64,000 bases of DNA from Alloboseaceae bacterium BT-24-1 (GCA_025846845.1 JAOYTL010000009.1:266180-330179); one strand, 5' to 3'. Positions 8,595-17,993 are shown, counted from the stretch's first letter. The notes: generated from the sequence alone by a model not told the origin. Numbers and translations: made by a program.

Positions 8595-10094
8595 ATGAAG
8601 AATTTCCTGAGCGTGGCGGCTGTAGCCGTGGCGATGTCGCTGCCGATCTGGACACCCGCGTTGGCGCAGAACTCGCTCCGCGCCGCCCTAGCGACGACCC
8701 TCTACCAACTGGATCCGTCCAAGACGACGATAGGAGACGAATACATCTATGTGCATCTCGTCTTCAACGGGCTGTCGCGAATAGATCCCGATCTGACGGT
8801 CAAGCCCGACCTCGCCGAGAGTTGGAAAGCCTCGGACGACCTGAAAACCTGGGTCTTCAAACTCCGTGATGGCGTGAAGTTCCATCATGGAAGGACGCTT
8901 GATGCAGAGGATGTCGTCGTCACAGTCAAGCGAATCCTCGACCCGCAAACGGGATCGCGGGGCCGGTCGAACCTGACCATGGTCGATACCGTGGAAGCGA
9001 CGGGGCCACTCGAGGTCACGTTCAAACTGAACATTGCATATGCGGGCTTCCCCGACGTATTCGCTGACCGGCAGCTTCGCATCGTCCCGAGGGACAAAGT
9101 CGACGAGCTCTCCACGCATCCGATCGGCACGGGTCCCTTCAAGTTCAAGTCCTGGTCGCCTGGCGACCGGATGGAGCTGGTAAAGAACCCCGACTACTTC
9201 GAGGCGAGCCTGCCCAAGCTCGATGGTGTGACGCTCCGCATTATCCCGGAGGCCGCGGCGCGCATCGCCGCGCTCGAATCCGGGTCGATCGATCTTCTCT
9301 GGAACCTCCCCTTCGAAGCCGTCGAGAAGTTCGAGAATCACAAAACCATCCGGATCGACAGCGTCCCGACCCCGACCTGGGACGGCGTGATCCTCAACAA
9401 CGAACGTCCGCCTTTCAACGACCCGCGAGTGCGTAAGGCTCTCGCTCTTACGATAGACAAGTCCGCGCTCGTGGAACTCGCACTCTTCGGCCAGGGAGCC
9501 CCGACTTTCAGCCCCCTTCCTCCGGGTCATCCCTACTTCAACACTGAAATGAAGTTCGCGCCGCCGGATATCGCGCAGGCGAAGAAGCTCCTCGCGGAGG
9601 CCGGTTACCCGAACGGGTTCGACATCCCGATGCAAGTTCCCCAGGAGCGGGAGCAGCGCGTGCGGCTGGGTGTCGCGGTGAGGGACATGGCCCGCGCCGC
9701 CGGCATTCGCATCAACGTCGAGCGCGTGCCGTTTGCCACCTATGCGGCAAATGTCGCGGGCAAGGCCCAGCTGTTCATCGACGGATACTTTGCGCGCCCC
9801 ACCGTCGATACGTCCCTCTATCCGTTCTACCACTCCTCGGGGTCCTGGAACCGCCAGCTCTGGCTCTACAATGAGCCACGTGTTGACCGGATCCTCGACG
9901 AGGCGCGGCGCACCAACGACGAGGAAGCCCGCAAAAAGCTGTTCAAGGAGTTCCAGGTCGTCGTCGAGGAAACCCAGCCCAGCATCATCGCCTACGCACA
10001 GGCTCACGTGAACGGGGTCAGCCGCAGGGTCGAGGGCTTCAAGTCGACGCCCATGCTCTGGCTAGAGCTCAAGAACGTCACCCTGAAGCCGTAA
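8595..10094 (+). CDS. ABC transporter substrate-binding protein, family 5 (DppA/OppA-like)
   Basis: This periplasmic solute receptor has 499 residues. The ATG at 8595 is preferred over the GTG at 8592 because AGGGGAA lies 4-5 bases upstream. A Sec signal peptide is clear: a MKNF start, a hydrophobic core VAAVAVAMSLPIW and a cleavage site after ALA near residue 25. SBP_bac_5 features include LAESWKASDDLKTWVFKLRD and HPIGTGPFKF. It is the first gene of a complete importer whose permeases and ATPase follow immediately. Family-5 receptors bind peptides, opines, nickel or glutathione. The catabolic neighbours suggest a small guanidino- or amide-containing ligand. Confidence 0.92.
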   Translation: MKNFLSVAAVAVAMSLPIWTPALAQNSLRAALATTLYQLDPSKTTIGDEYIYVHLVFNGLSRIDPDLTVKPDLAESWKASDDLKTWVFKLRDGVKFHHGRTLDAEDVVVTVKRILDPQTGSRGRSNLTMVDTVEATGPLEVTFKLNIAYAGFPDVFADRQLRIVPRDKVDELSTHPIGTGPFKFKSWSPGDRMELVKNPDYFEASLPKLDGVTLRIIPEAAARIAALESGSIDLLWNLPFEAVEKFENHKTIRIDSVPTPTWDGVILNNERPPFNDPRVRKALALTIDKSALVELALFGQGAPTFSPLPPGHPYFNTEMKFAPPDIAQAKKLLAEAGYPNGFDIPMQVPQEREQRVRLGVAVRDMARAAGIRINVERVPFATYAANVAGKAQLFIDGYFARPTVDTSLYPFYHSSGSWNRQLWLYNEPRVDRILDEARRTNDEEARKKLFKEFQVVVEETQPSIIAYAQAHVNGVSRRVEGFKSTPMLWLELKNVTLKP

Positions 10095-10107
10095 GAGCAG
10101 CGCCCAG

Positions 10108-11064
10108 ATGACCGCATTCATCGCACGTCGCCTGTTCTTCATAGTTCTCGTGCTCGTCGCCGTGTCGATGCTGGTGTTCGGGATCACGGCGCTCCTGCCG
10201 GCCAATGTCGCATATCTGATCCTGGGGCCATTCGCGCCTCCGGATCAGGTGCGGGCGCTTGAGATCAAACTGGGTCTGACGGATCCCATCTGGCAGCAAT
10301 ACCTTCGCTGGGCGAGCTCGTTCCTTACCGGCAACCTGGGCGAATCCACCCTCATGAACCGGCCCATCGGGCCCATGCTCACTGAGGCGGTCGGCCGGTC
10401 GCTGATGCTCACAGGGGCCTCTTTCGTGCTGATCGCTGTGATCGGCGTCGGACTCGGGATCGTCGCGGCGCTGCGGCACGGAAAGCCGCTGGACCACGGC
10501 GTGTCCATCGGGACCTATCTCGGTATCGCCGTCCCCGAGTTCTTCTGGGCGATCATCGTCATCCTGGTCTTCGCCGCCTGGTTGGGTTGGCTGCCCGCCT
10601 CGGGGTACGAGGCGCCCTCGGAGGGCCTCTGGATCTGGCTGAAGCATCTTATCGCACCGACGATCACGCTCGTCTTCGGTCATCTCGCCCACGTCTCGCG
10701 CCTAACCCGATCGAGCATGATCGAAGTGCTGCAGAGCCCATATGTGACGGCAGCGCGTGCGAAGGGTCTCCCCGAGCACGTCGTGGTCCTCAGGCACGCC
10801 CTGCGGAACGCGCTGCTCCCGACGATCACGGCCCTCGCCCTCGATTTCGGACGCCTGATGGGAGGAATCGTGGTCGTCGAGACCATCTTCGCCTACCCCG
10901 GCCTCGGGAGGTTGATCGTCTTTTCCATCCAGAACAGGGATCTGCCGACATTGCAGGCGGCGATCCTCGTCGTAGCCGCCATCTACGCGGCTGCAAACCT
11001 CGTGGCGGACCTCCTGTACGCCCGCTTCAATCCCAAGATCAGGTATGGGCGCAATGTCAGCTGA
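10108..11064 (+). CDS. ABC transporter permease, DppB type
   Basis: This 318-residue inner-membrane protein has about six hydrophobic segments, beginning with FFIVLVLVAVSMLVFGITALL. It carries a cytoplasmic coupling loop of EAA type (YVTAARAKGLPEHVVVLRHA, residues about 211-230). It begins 13 bases after the receptor gene and overlaps the next permease gene by 20 bases, so the two are translationally coupled. It pairs with the DppC-type subunit to form the translocation pore. Confidence 0.93.
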   Translation: MTAFIARRLFFIVLVLVAVSMLVFGITALLPANVAYLILGPFAPPDQVRALEIKLGLTDPIWQQYLRWASSFLTGNLGESTLMNRPIGPMLTEAVGRSLMLTGASFVLIAVIGVGLGIVAALRHGKPLDHGVSIGTYLGIAVPEFFWAIIVILVFAAWLGWLPASGYEAPSEGLWIWLKHLIAPTITLVFGHLAHVSRLTRSSMIEVLQSPYVTAARAKGLPEHVVVLRHALRNALLPTITALALDFGRLMGGIVVVETIFAYPGLGRLIVFSIQNRDLPTLQAAILVVAAIYAAANLVADLLYARFNPKIRYGRNVS

Positions 11065-11926
11065 GGTGTCAACGACGGTCGTCGACGAAAAACCGCCGGC
11101 TCGCGGCTGGCCGCTGCAGCTCAAGATCGGGCTCCTTCTCACCGGCACGATCGTGCTGCTGAGCTTGCTTGCGCCGTCGATCGCGCCGCATCCCTGGGAT
11201 ACAGTGTCGATGCGGACGCGCTTCCTGCCACCCGGCCCGACGTATTGGTTGGGGACGGATGAATATGGGCGCGACGTCCTGAGCCGTTTGCTCATGGGGG
11301 GCCGGCTTTCAATCGCGATGGGGTTGGGGGCGACAATCGTCAGCCTTTTGGTCGGCGTGCCTATGGGGCTTGCCGCCGGCTATTTCCGTGGCTGGGTCGA
11401 CGAGACCTTGATGCGGCTCGCCGACGTCCTGATGGCCGTTCCGCCGATCATGCTTGGCCTCCTCGTCCTAGCCGTCACCCCGCCTTCCCTTTGGAAGACG
11501 GCCCTCGCTGTCGGCTTCGTCTATATACCGTTGATCGCCCGGATCACCCGGAGCGTGACGCTCACCCTGGCGAACGAGGAATTCATCCAAGCCGCCAGGG
11601 CGCGCTCGGAGAGCAACTGGTACATCCTGTTCCGGGAGATCCTTCCAAACGCCTGGCCGCCTTTGCTCGTCGAAGCAAGCTTGCGCGTGACCTATGCCAT
11701 CCTTTTGGGTTCTGCCCTCAGCTTTCTCGGTCTGGGAGCCCAGCCGCCAAGCTCGGACTGGGGCCTGATGATCGCCGAGGCCCGCTCATTCATCGACCGC
11801 GCCCCGTGGATCGCGCTCGCACCCGGTCTCGCCATGTGCCTGCTCGTCATCGGCATCAACCTGCTCGGAGACGGCCTGCGCGAGCGGCTCGACCCGCGCC
11901 TCAAGACCAGGATCGGTAAGCGCTGA
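11045..11926 (+). CDS. ABC transporter permease, DppC type
   Basis: This 293-residue partner permease has the usual DppC layout: a short cytoplasmic N-terminus, a first membrane helix (IGLLLTGTIVLLSLLAPS), then a YWLGTDEYGRDVLSRL segment that is a family hallmark, followed by five more helices. The coupling loop is FIQAARARSESNWYILFREI. The start at 11045 lies inside the previous gene. A second ATG at 11054 is also possible. One base separates its stop from the ATPase start. Confidence 0.93.
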   Translation: MGAMSAEVSTTVVDEKPPARGWPLQLKIGLLLTGTIVLLSLLAPSIAPHPWDTVSMRTRFLPPGPTYWLGTDEYGRDVLSRLLMGGRLSIAMGLGATIVSLLVGVPMGLAAGYFRGWVDETLMRLADVLMAVPPIMLGLLVLAVTPPSLWKTALAVGFVYIPLIARITRSVTLTLANEEFIQAARARSESNWYILFREILPNAWPPLLVEASLRVTYAILLGSALSFLGLGAQPPSSDWGLMIAEARSFIDRAPWIALAPGLAMCLLVIGINLLGDGLRERLDPRLKTRIGKR

Positions 11927-11927
11927 C

Positions 11928-13787
11928 ATGCTGGATATTTTCGACCTCACGGTTCGCTACCGCACTTCCGGCGGAGAGCTCGAGGCGCTCTCGTCGATCT
12001 CGATCAGCGCCAAAAAGGGCACGACGCTGGCCCTGGTGGGCGAGTCCGGATCGGGCAAGAGCACCGTTGCCCTGGCTGCCATGGGGCTGCTTCCGCAGGA
12101 GGCGCAGATCATAGGCGGAACCGTCCGCTTTGATGGCCATGACCTCGGTGCCATGAGCGTGGAGGAACGCCGGCGCCTGCGGGGCTCGCGCCTGGGGCTG
12201 GTGTTCCAGGACCCGTTCTCGGTGCTCAACCCTTCGCTGACAATCGGCTCGCAGGTTGGCGAATCCCTCATCCACCATCGCGGATACACGCCTCGCGAGG
12301 CGTTCGAGCGGGCGATCGGACTGCTGGACGAGGTCGGCATCCTCAATCCCAAGGCTGTGGCGAACGCCTATCCCCATGAACTGTCGGGTGGCATGCGGCA
12401 ACGCGCCATCATCGCCGGCGCGCTCGCGCCCGAGCCGGACCTGCTCATCCTCGACGAGCCGACGACCGCACTGGACGTGACGATCGAGGCGCAGATCATC
12501 GAGCTGCTCGAGCAGTTGCGCGCCCGCCGTGGGCTCACCATGCTGTTCATAAGCCACAACCTCGGCGTGGTGCGGCGCGTCGCCGACGAGGTTGCGGTGC
12601 TCTATGCCGGGCAGATCATCGAGCACGGCGCGACCGAGGACGTGCTGCATCGCCCGATGCACCCCTATGCCAAGGGCCTTCTCGCGGCGATCCCACGCAT
12701 CGGCTCCAAGCAGCTCAGGCTGGCCTCCATCCCAGGTCGGCTGCCCGACCTTCGGAAGCCTCCGAGCGGCTGTCGTTTCGCGGAGCGCTGCCCCTTCGCT
12801 TCCGAGAGCAGCACGCAGCCTCAAACCATGCGGATGGTCGGTGGCAGGGGCGTTCGGTGCGCAAATGCCGAGTTGGTTGAATCAACGCCATGGCCGACCC
12901 CGGAGGCGACCGCGACACAAGCGCCGCCAAGGTCGGAGCAGTCACCGGTCGTCTCGGTGCGCGCGCTCGACAAGACCTTCCGGATCGGGGGCGGCGTCAC
13001 GCTGGAAGGCTGGCGGCTGCGTAGAAACGAAACGCTTCTCAAGCCTGTGGACGACATCACGCTGGACATCCGACGCGGCGAGGTTCTCGGCCTCGTGGGG
13101 GAGTCCGGGTCTGGGAAGACGACCCTTGGAAGGACGATCCTTCGTTTGATCGATCCGGATTCGGGTGAGATCCGGATTGGGGACGAGCTCGTTTCCGGAA
13201 AGCCCCAGCGAGAGCTCGAAAGGATGCGGCGAACCGCGCAGATCGTCTTCCAGAACCCGGATTCCTCGCTCAATCCCCGCAAGACCGTCGGGGAATTGCT
13301 AGCACGGCCCATTAGGCGCTTCGGGCTTGCAACCACCGAGCGGATGCCCACGCGCGTGCGGGAGTTACTGGACATGGTGCGCCTGCCCTCGCACTATGCC
13401 AACCGCTATCCCCATCAGATGAGTGGAGGCGAGAAGCAGCGCGTCGGGATCGCCAGGGCGCTGGCGACTGAGCCACGCTTCATCGTCTGCGATGAGCCCG
13501 TATCCGCGCTCGACGTATCAGTTCAGGCGGCGATCGTGAACCTCCTGGCCGATCTGCGCGATCAGTTGGGAGTCGCGTATCTCTTCATCTCGCACGATAT
13601 CGGAGTGGTCGCCCATCTATCGGACAGGATCGCTGTGATGCAGCATGGCAAGCTCGTCGAGATCGGCGACGCTGACGCTATCCTCAACCACCCAAGACAC
13701 CCCTACACGATCAAGCTCCTATCGGCCGTTCCGAGGGTCGACGCCCGGTCGACGTCTGCGGGTTCAGGCCCCCCACCACTTCAGTAA
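11928..13787 (+). CDS. Fused double ABC ATPase (DppD-DppF/YejF type)
   Basis: This 619-residue cytoplasmic protein carries two complete nucleotide-binding domains. Domain 1 (about 1-250) has Walker A GESGSGKST, signature LSGGMRQR, Walker B LLILDEPTTALD and the H-loop SHN. It is followed by the oligopeptide-transporter C-terminal extension with its CRFAERCPF cysteine pattern, near residue 285. Domain 2 (about 340-610) has GESGSGKTT, MSGGEKQRVG and FIVCDEPVSALD. It energises the two permeases upstream. Single-chain DppD-DppF fusions such as YejF and GsiA are known, so the fusion is not itself unusual. Confidence 0.93.
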   Translation: MLDIFDLTVRYRTSGGELEALSSISISAKKGTTLALVGESGSGKSTVALAAMGLLPQEAQIIGGTVRFDGHDLGAMSVEERRRLRGSRLGLVFQDPFSVLNPSLTIGSQVGESLIHHRGYTPREAFERAIGLLDEVGILNPKAVANAYPHELSGGMRQRAIIAGALAPEPDLLILDEPTTALDVTIEAQIIELLEQLRARRGLTMLFISHNLGVVRRVADEVAVLYAGQIIEHGATEDVLHRPMHPYAKGLLAAIPRIGSKQLRLASIPGRLPDLRKPPSGCRFAERCPFASESSTQPQTMRMVGGRGVRCANAELVESTPWPTPEATATQAPPRSEQSPVVSVRALDKTFRIGGGVTLEGWRLRRNETLLKPVDDITLDIRRGEVLGLVGESGSGKTTLGRTILRLIDPDSGEIRIGDELVSGKPQRELERMRRTAQIVFQNPDSSLNPRKTVGELLARPIRRFGLATTERMPTRVRELLDMVRLPSHYANRYPHQMSGGEKQRVGIARALATEPRFIVCDEPVSALDVSVQAAIVNLLADLRDQLGVAYLFISHDIGVVAHLSDRIAVMQHGKLVEIGDADAILNHPRHPYTIKLLSAVPRVDARSTSAGSGPPPLQ

Positions 13788-13881
13788 CGGCACAACCGAA
13801 CAAGCGTCGCCGACGTCGGCGCAGCGATCGCTCGTCCTCGCCCGTCACAGCGCGCAAGCTTCCCGACAAAAGGAAAACCTC

Positions 13882-14838
13882 ATGAGACTTACCGTTCCCG
13901 CCAAAGCCGAACATACGACGTTTCTCTATTCTGCGGCAGTGAACAGCCTGGACGATCTGGCGGCGGATATTGCCTATCTCGGGATACCCTACGGTCATTC
14001 GTACTCGTTCGGAGAAATCGCGAACGACCAGAGCCGCGGGCCCTTGGCTTTGCGCCGCGCTACCGATCGGATCCTGCGCTCGATCGAACGTTACGACTTC
14101 GACATCGGGGGACCGCTCTACGACAACAGGCCGATACGCGCCGTCGATTGCGGTGACGTCTATGCGGACCCTACCGATCCCCTGGGTCACCTCGCACGTG
14201 CGGAAGCAACGGTTCGAAAGATCGTCGCCGCCGGGGCCATGCCCATAGTCCTCGGCGGCGATCACTCGATCCCGATCCCCGTCCTGCGTGCGTTGGACGA
14301 CCAGGGGCCGATCACCTTGATCCAGATCGACCAGCACCTGGATTGGCGCGAGGAGATAAACGGCGTGCGCGAAGGACTTTCCAGCCCCATCCGCCGCGCC
14401 TCGGAGATGAGCCATATCGGGGAGATTTTCCAGATCGGGCTGCACGCTTCCGGAAGCGGGCGACCGGAAGAGTTCGACGCAGCGCGCGCCTATGGAGCAC
14501 ACCTCTTCCCGTCCTATGACATTCACGAGAAGGGCATCGACCACGTCCTCGAAAGGATTCCCGATGGCGGTCGATACTACGTTACGATCGACCTGGACGC
14601 ATTCGAGCCGGGAATCGCGCCTGGGGTGGCTGCCCCGTGCGCAGGCGGCATGACCTTCATGCAGGCCCGGACGTTGCTGCACGGCTTGGTTCGAAAGGGT
14701 CGAGTGTTGGGCATGGATGTGGTGGAGATCACGCCCTCCACGGACGTGAACCAGATCACGACCATCACGGCGGGTCGTTTGATCGTAAACCTCGTCGGGG
14801 CTGCCGTTCGCGCCGGCTATTTCGATACGGCAGCCTGA
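13882..14838 (+). CDS. Agmatinase/ureohydrolase-family hydrolase, copy 2
   Basis: This 318-residue paralogue of the enzyme at 5364 has the same length and is alike along its whole length (shared stretches such as GVREGLSSPIRRASEM). It starts at the ATG at 13882 after AGGAAAA, and the longer upstream frame is not used. Metal ligands are kept: GGDH (H128), DQHLD (D150, H152, D154), and D237 and D239. Copy 2 reads LDAFEPG where the family has DALDP, and APCAGG where it has TPEPGG. The guanidinium-binding Glu is E282 (DVVEITP). The changed pocket suggests a different substrate from copy 1, for instance consecutive steps or stereoisomers. This is an inference. Confidence 0.87.
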   Translation: MRLTVPAKAEHTTFLYSAAVNSLDDLAADIAYLGIPYGHSYSFGEIANDQSRGPLALRRATDRILRSIERYDFDIGGPLYDNRPIRAVDCGDVYADPTDPLGHLARAEATVRKIVAAGAMPIVLGGDHSIPIPVLRALDDQGPITLIQIDQHLDWREEINGVREGLSSPIRRASEMSHIGEIFQIGLHASGSGRPEEFDAARAYGAHLFPSYDIHEKGIDHVLERIPDGGRYYVTIDLDAFEPGIAPGVAAPCAGGMTFMQARTLLHGLVRKGRVLGMDVVEITPSTDVNQITTITAGRLIVNLVGAAVRAGYFDTAA

Positions 14839-14842
14839 CGGG

Positions 14843-16240
14843 ATGACCGCCCATCAGCCGGCCACGGGAGACGATGTCGAATTGCATCCCAGCACCGTCG
14901 GGGTGATGGCCGAGTGGGCGGCGAGCGTCGAGGACGGAGACATTCCGGAGACCGTCTGGAAGGTCGCTCTGAACTGCCTTGTTGACGTTTTTGGTGTCGC
15001 CATCGCTGGGTCGCGGACCCCGGTCGCCGAAGCGGCACGTGAGACGATGCTCGCTGTGTCGCGACCGGGAGATGCCGCACTTTTCGGCTGCGGAGCTTCC
15101 GTCTCGGCGCCGGGCGCCGCCTTCGCGAACGCCACGGCTGCACACGCGCTCGATTTCGACGACAACTGCTACGCGGGCTTCGTTCACGGGTCGGCGGTTG
15201 TCATCCCATCAGCGCTCGCCATGACCCAGGCCGTGGGCGCATCGGGACGGCGCTTTCTGAAAGCCATCATCATCGGAACCGAGGTCGAATATGCGTTGGG
15301 CATGGCCGCGACCCCCGGCATTTACGAGCGCGGATGGTGGACTACCGGCGTGCTCGGCTCGGTAGGATCCGCGGCGGCCGCAGCGGCGGCGATCCGCGCG
15401 AATGTCGATGAGACAGCCAACGCGCTCGGCTTCGCCATCGCCGGCACAGGAGGGATGAAGTCTTGCTTCGGTACCGATGCCAAACCGCTCATGTGCGGCC
15501 GAACCGCAGAGGCCGGCGTGACTGCGGCTATGCTCGCAAAGCGCGGCGCAACTGGCCCACACGACGCGGTCGAGCACAGGTTCGGGTTCGGGGCACTATT
15601 CGGATCGGGAGCCTTCCATCGCGAGCAACTCAATCTGCTGGGAACGTGCTGGCGCTTGCTCGAACCCGGCATCGATTTCAAGCGGATCCCCGTGTGCCTG
15701 TCCGCCCATGCCGCCGTGGACGTTGCAATTGGCCTCGTCGCGGAACACCGGCTTTCCCTCGAGCAGATCGAGACCATAACTTGCGACGTACCGCCGGTAG
15801 TGGTGGCGAACCTCGTCCATGACATCCCGACCTCGCGCCAGGAGGCCCAGTTTAGCATGCCCTTCGCCGTGGCGGCCTCCCTGTGCTTCGGCACATTGAA
15901 GGTCGAACACCTCGAACCGGCTCATCTCGCGCATGGCGGCGTCGCCGCACTGATGCGCAAGATCATCATGGTCGCCGGCCCGAGATGGACGCCCGAGCTG
16001 AGAGCAGCGGCGCCGGAGGGAGCCGCCGTCCGCATCGTTCTCAAGGACAGCCAGGTCTTCGAGGGATTTCGTGCCTGCACCAGGGGTTCGGCCGGAGAAC
16101 CGCTCGACGACAGCGAGATCGATTGCAAGTTTCTCGACTGCGCCGCTTCGGTCATGGACCAACGCAAGGCGAACCAACTGCTCGATCGCCTGCGCGGGAT
16201 CGATGGCTTGGAGGACGTTCGCACGCTTGTCGTCGCCTGA
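14843..16240 (+). CDS. MmgE/PrpD family protein
   Basis: This 465-residue protein spans the two-domain MmgE/PrpD fold, which includes 2-methylcitrate dehydratase and cis-aconitate decarboxylase. Visible marks are the N-terminal helical start, AHALDFDDNCYAGFVHGSAV around residues 95-115 with the conserved Asp-Asp, and GGMKSCFGTDAKPLMCGRTA near 205-225, where KP contributes to the active site. It starts 4 bases after the second ureohydrolase gene, so it belongs to that operon. It probably dehydrates, isomerises or decarboxylates an acid intermediate. No methylcitrate synthase lies nearby, so an ordinary propionate role is unlikely. Confidence 0.88.
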   Translation: MTAHQPATGDDVELHPSTVGVMAEWAASVEDGDIPETVWKVALNCLVDVFGVAIAGSRTPVAEAARETMLAVSRPGDAALFGCGASVSAPGAAFANATAAHALDFDDNCYAGFVHGSAVVIPSALAMTQAVGASGRRFLKAIIIGTEVEYALGMAATPGIYERGWWTTGVLGSVGSAAAAAAAIRANVDETANALGFAIAGTGGMKSCFGTDAKPLMCGRTAEAGVTAAMLAKRGATGPHDAVEHRFGFGALFGSGAFHREQLNLLGTCWRLLEPGIDFKRIPVCLSAHAAVDVAIGLVAEHRLSLEQIETITCDVPPVVVANLVHDIPTSRQEAQFSMPFAVAASLCFGTLKVEHLEPAHLAHGGVAALMRKIIMVAGPRWTPELRAAAPEGAAVRIVLKDSQVFEGFRACTRGSAGEPLDDSEIDCKFLDCAASVMDQRKANQLLDRLRGIDGLEDVRTLVVA

Positions 16241-16313
16241 TAGAACTGGATCGTCACGCCGCGCGGCGATGCCCGGTGACCCTCCAGCGGCCTTCCAGTA
16301 GACCATGACCGTC

Positions 16314-16348
16314 GGATGGTCGCGAAGCCTTGGGCCTCGCGACCATCC
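16314..16348. terminator. Stem-loop between convergent operons
   Basis: A perfect 12-bp stem (GGATGGTCGCGA with its complement) encloses an 11-base loop in which GCC and GGC can pair further. It lies between the stop of the MmgE/PrpD gene and the stop of the convergent MFS gene. No T run follows on either strand, so it may work as a bidirectional pause or RNA-end structure rather than a classical intrinsic terminator. Confidence 0.55.
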
Positions 16349-16357
16349 TGCTTCCGT

Positions 16358-17980
16358 CTACTTGCTAAGGTCGCGCCCGCGGGTCTCCGGCAGGAAAAGC
16401 GCCCCCACCACCGCGGTCAAGGCGGCAACGATCACCGTGTACCAGAGGCCGCCGAAGATGTTGCCCGTCGCAATGACCACGGCCGTGGCCACGAAGGGGG
16501 CGAAGCCACCAATCCAACCATTGCCGAGTTGCAGGGCCACGGAGACGCCGCTGTAACGTATCCGCACCGGGAACAGCTCGACGAGGAGGGCACCCAGCGG
16601 CCCATAGACCATGGTCGCGAGGAAGACCAAGCCAAACAGGGTCGCCACCACCATGGGACCGTTCGGCTGCACGGGAACCTTTGCCGACGGCATGCCCTTT
16701 TCGGTCAACACGCCGATGACTGCCGCATCGTTGAAGCCGGTGAGCTCCCTGTCCCCAATCCGGATACGCAAGGGAGCGCTGTCGGCGTTCACCACGTAGG
16801 GTATCGCGTTCGACGTGAGTAGCGTCTTAGCCTTGCCGCAATCCGTCGTCGCCTGCGGCTTGAAGATCTGCCCGAAGAACGATTGCTCCTCGCTGCAGTT
16901 GTTGCCGCTCAGGACGACGGACGTCCGCGCACGGAATTCCGTCAGCGCCGGGTTCCCGTAGGTAGCGAGGGCCTGGAACAGCGGCATCATCAGGATGCCG
17001 GATAACGCGCAGCCCGTCACGACGATCCACTTGCGTCCAATCCTGTCGGAGAGCCAGCCGAAGACGAGGAAGAACGGTGTTCCGAGCGAGAGGGCCATCA
17101 GCAGATAGAAGTTCGCCTGCTCGTGGCTCATCTTCAGTGTCGTGGTCATGAAGTAGAGGCTGTAGAAGTGGCCCGTGTACCAAACCACCGCCTGACCGGC
17201 AACAACGCCGAAGATCGCAACCAGCACAAGGCGAAGATTGCGGCTGTCCCCGAACGTTTCGGCGATGGGGTTGTCGGATCCCTTTCCCTTCGCCTTCATC
17301 TCCTTGAACACGGGGGATTCATGCAGCTTCAGGCGGATGTACAGCGAGAGGATGAGGAGCGCGATCGACCCGACGAAGGGTATGCGCCAACCCCAGCTCG
17401 CGAACGCCTCCGCCGACATAGACGACCGGCATACGACGATCACGATGAGCGATAGGAAAAGGCCGAGCGTCGCGGTGATCTGGATCCAACTCGTCGTCAG
17501 CCCGCGCCTGTTTGGATCGGAATGCTCCGCCACGTAGGTAACCGCGCCGCCAAACTCCCCGCCGACGGCCAAGCCCTGCAACAATCTCAGGCCAACCAGC
17601 AAGGCGGGGGCAGCCCAGCCGATGGAATCGTAGGTTGGCAAGAGGCCGATGGCCGCCGTGGCGAAACCCATGACAAGCATGGTGACGAGGAACGTTTTCT
17701 TACGACCGACGAGGTCGCCGAGCCGGCCGAAAACGACGGCACCGAATGGACGGAGCACGAAACCGGCACCGAAGGTGGCCAGTGCCGCGAGCAACGCGGC
17801 CGTCTCATTGCCCTTGGGAAAGAACAGCGTGCTGAAGAACGCCGCGAGCGATCCGTAGATGAAGAAGTCGTACCACTCGAACACCGTGCCAAGAGCGGCG
17901 GCAAATACGGTGCGTTTAGTATCTTGTTCGCTGGGCTGCGACATCGCAGTGGTCGCGGGCGATATCTGTTGAACCGACAT
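16358..17980 (-). CDS. MFS transporter, metabolite:H+ symporter (MHS/ShiA-ProP) type
   Basis: This 540-residue inner-membrane carrier starts at the ATG at 17980, with GGAGG a few bases upstream. The longer upstream frame is ignored. It shows the MHS opening FEWYDFFIYGSLAAFFS, the cytoplasmic loop GRLGDLVGRKKTF between helices 2 and 3 (family motif GxxxDRxGRRK), and a second loop WLSDRIGRKW. A periplasmic insert of about 100 residues with three cysteines lies between helices 9 and 10 (about residues 330-430). MHS proteins import organic acids, betaine or proline. The gene lies 13 bases behind the alpha/beta hydrolase gene and is probably its operon partner, so it may import that enzyme's substrate. 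Confidence 0.9.
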   Translation of the reverse strand: MSVQQISPATTAMSQPSEQDTKRTVFAAALGTVFEWYDFFIYGSLAAFFSTLFFPKGNETAALLAALATFGAGFVLRPFGAVVFGRLGDLVGRKKTFLVTMLVMGFATAAIGLLPTYDSIGWAAPALLVGLRLLQGLAVGGEFGGAVTYVAEHSDPNRRGLTTSWIQITATLGLFLSLIVIVVCRSSMSAEAFASWGWRIPFVGSIALLILSLYIRLKLHESPVFKEMKAKGKGSDNPIAETFGDSRNLRLVLVAIFGVVAGQAVVWYTGHFYSLYFMTTTLKMSHEQANFYLLMALSLGTPFFLVFGWLSDRIGRKWIVVTGCALSGILMMPLFQALATYGNPALTEFRARTSVVLSGNNCSEEQSFFGQIFKPQATTDCGKAKTLLTSNAIPYVVNADSAPLRIRIGDRELTGFNDAAVIGVLTEKGMPSAKVPVQPNGPMVVATLFGLVFLATMVYGPLGALLVELFPVRIRYSGVSVALQLGNGWIGGFAPFVATAVVIATGNIFGGLWYTVIVAALTAVVGALFLPETRGRDLSK

Positions 17981-17993
17981 GCATGCCTCCCAT

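Noticed and set aside
8688..10007. A 439-residue minus-strand frame inside the substrate-binding protein gene
   Set aside because: Codon-bias shadow; the plus strand has a signal peptide and clear SBP_bac_5 motifs.
13645..13881. An extension of the second ureohydrolase upstream into the ATPase gene
   Set aside because: AGGAAAA precedes the ATG at 13882, and the resulting length equals that of the first copy.
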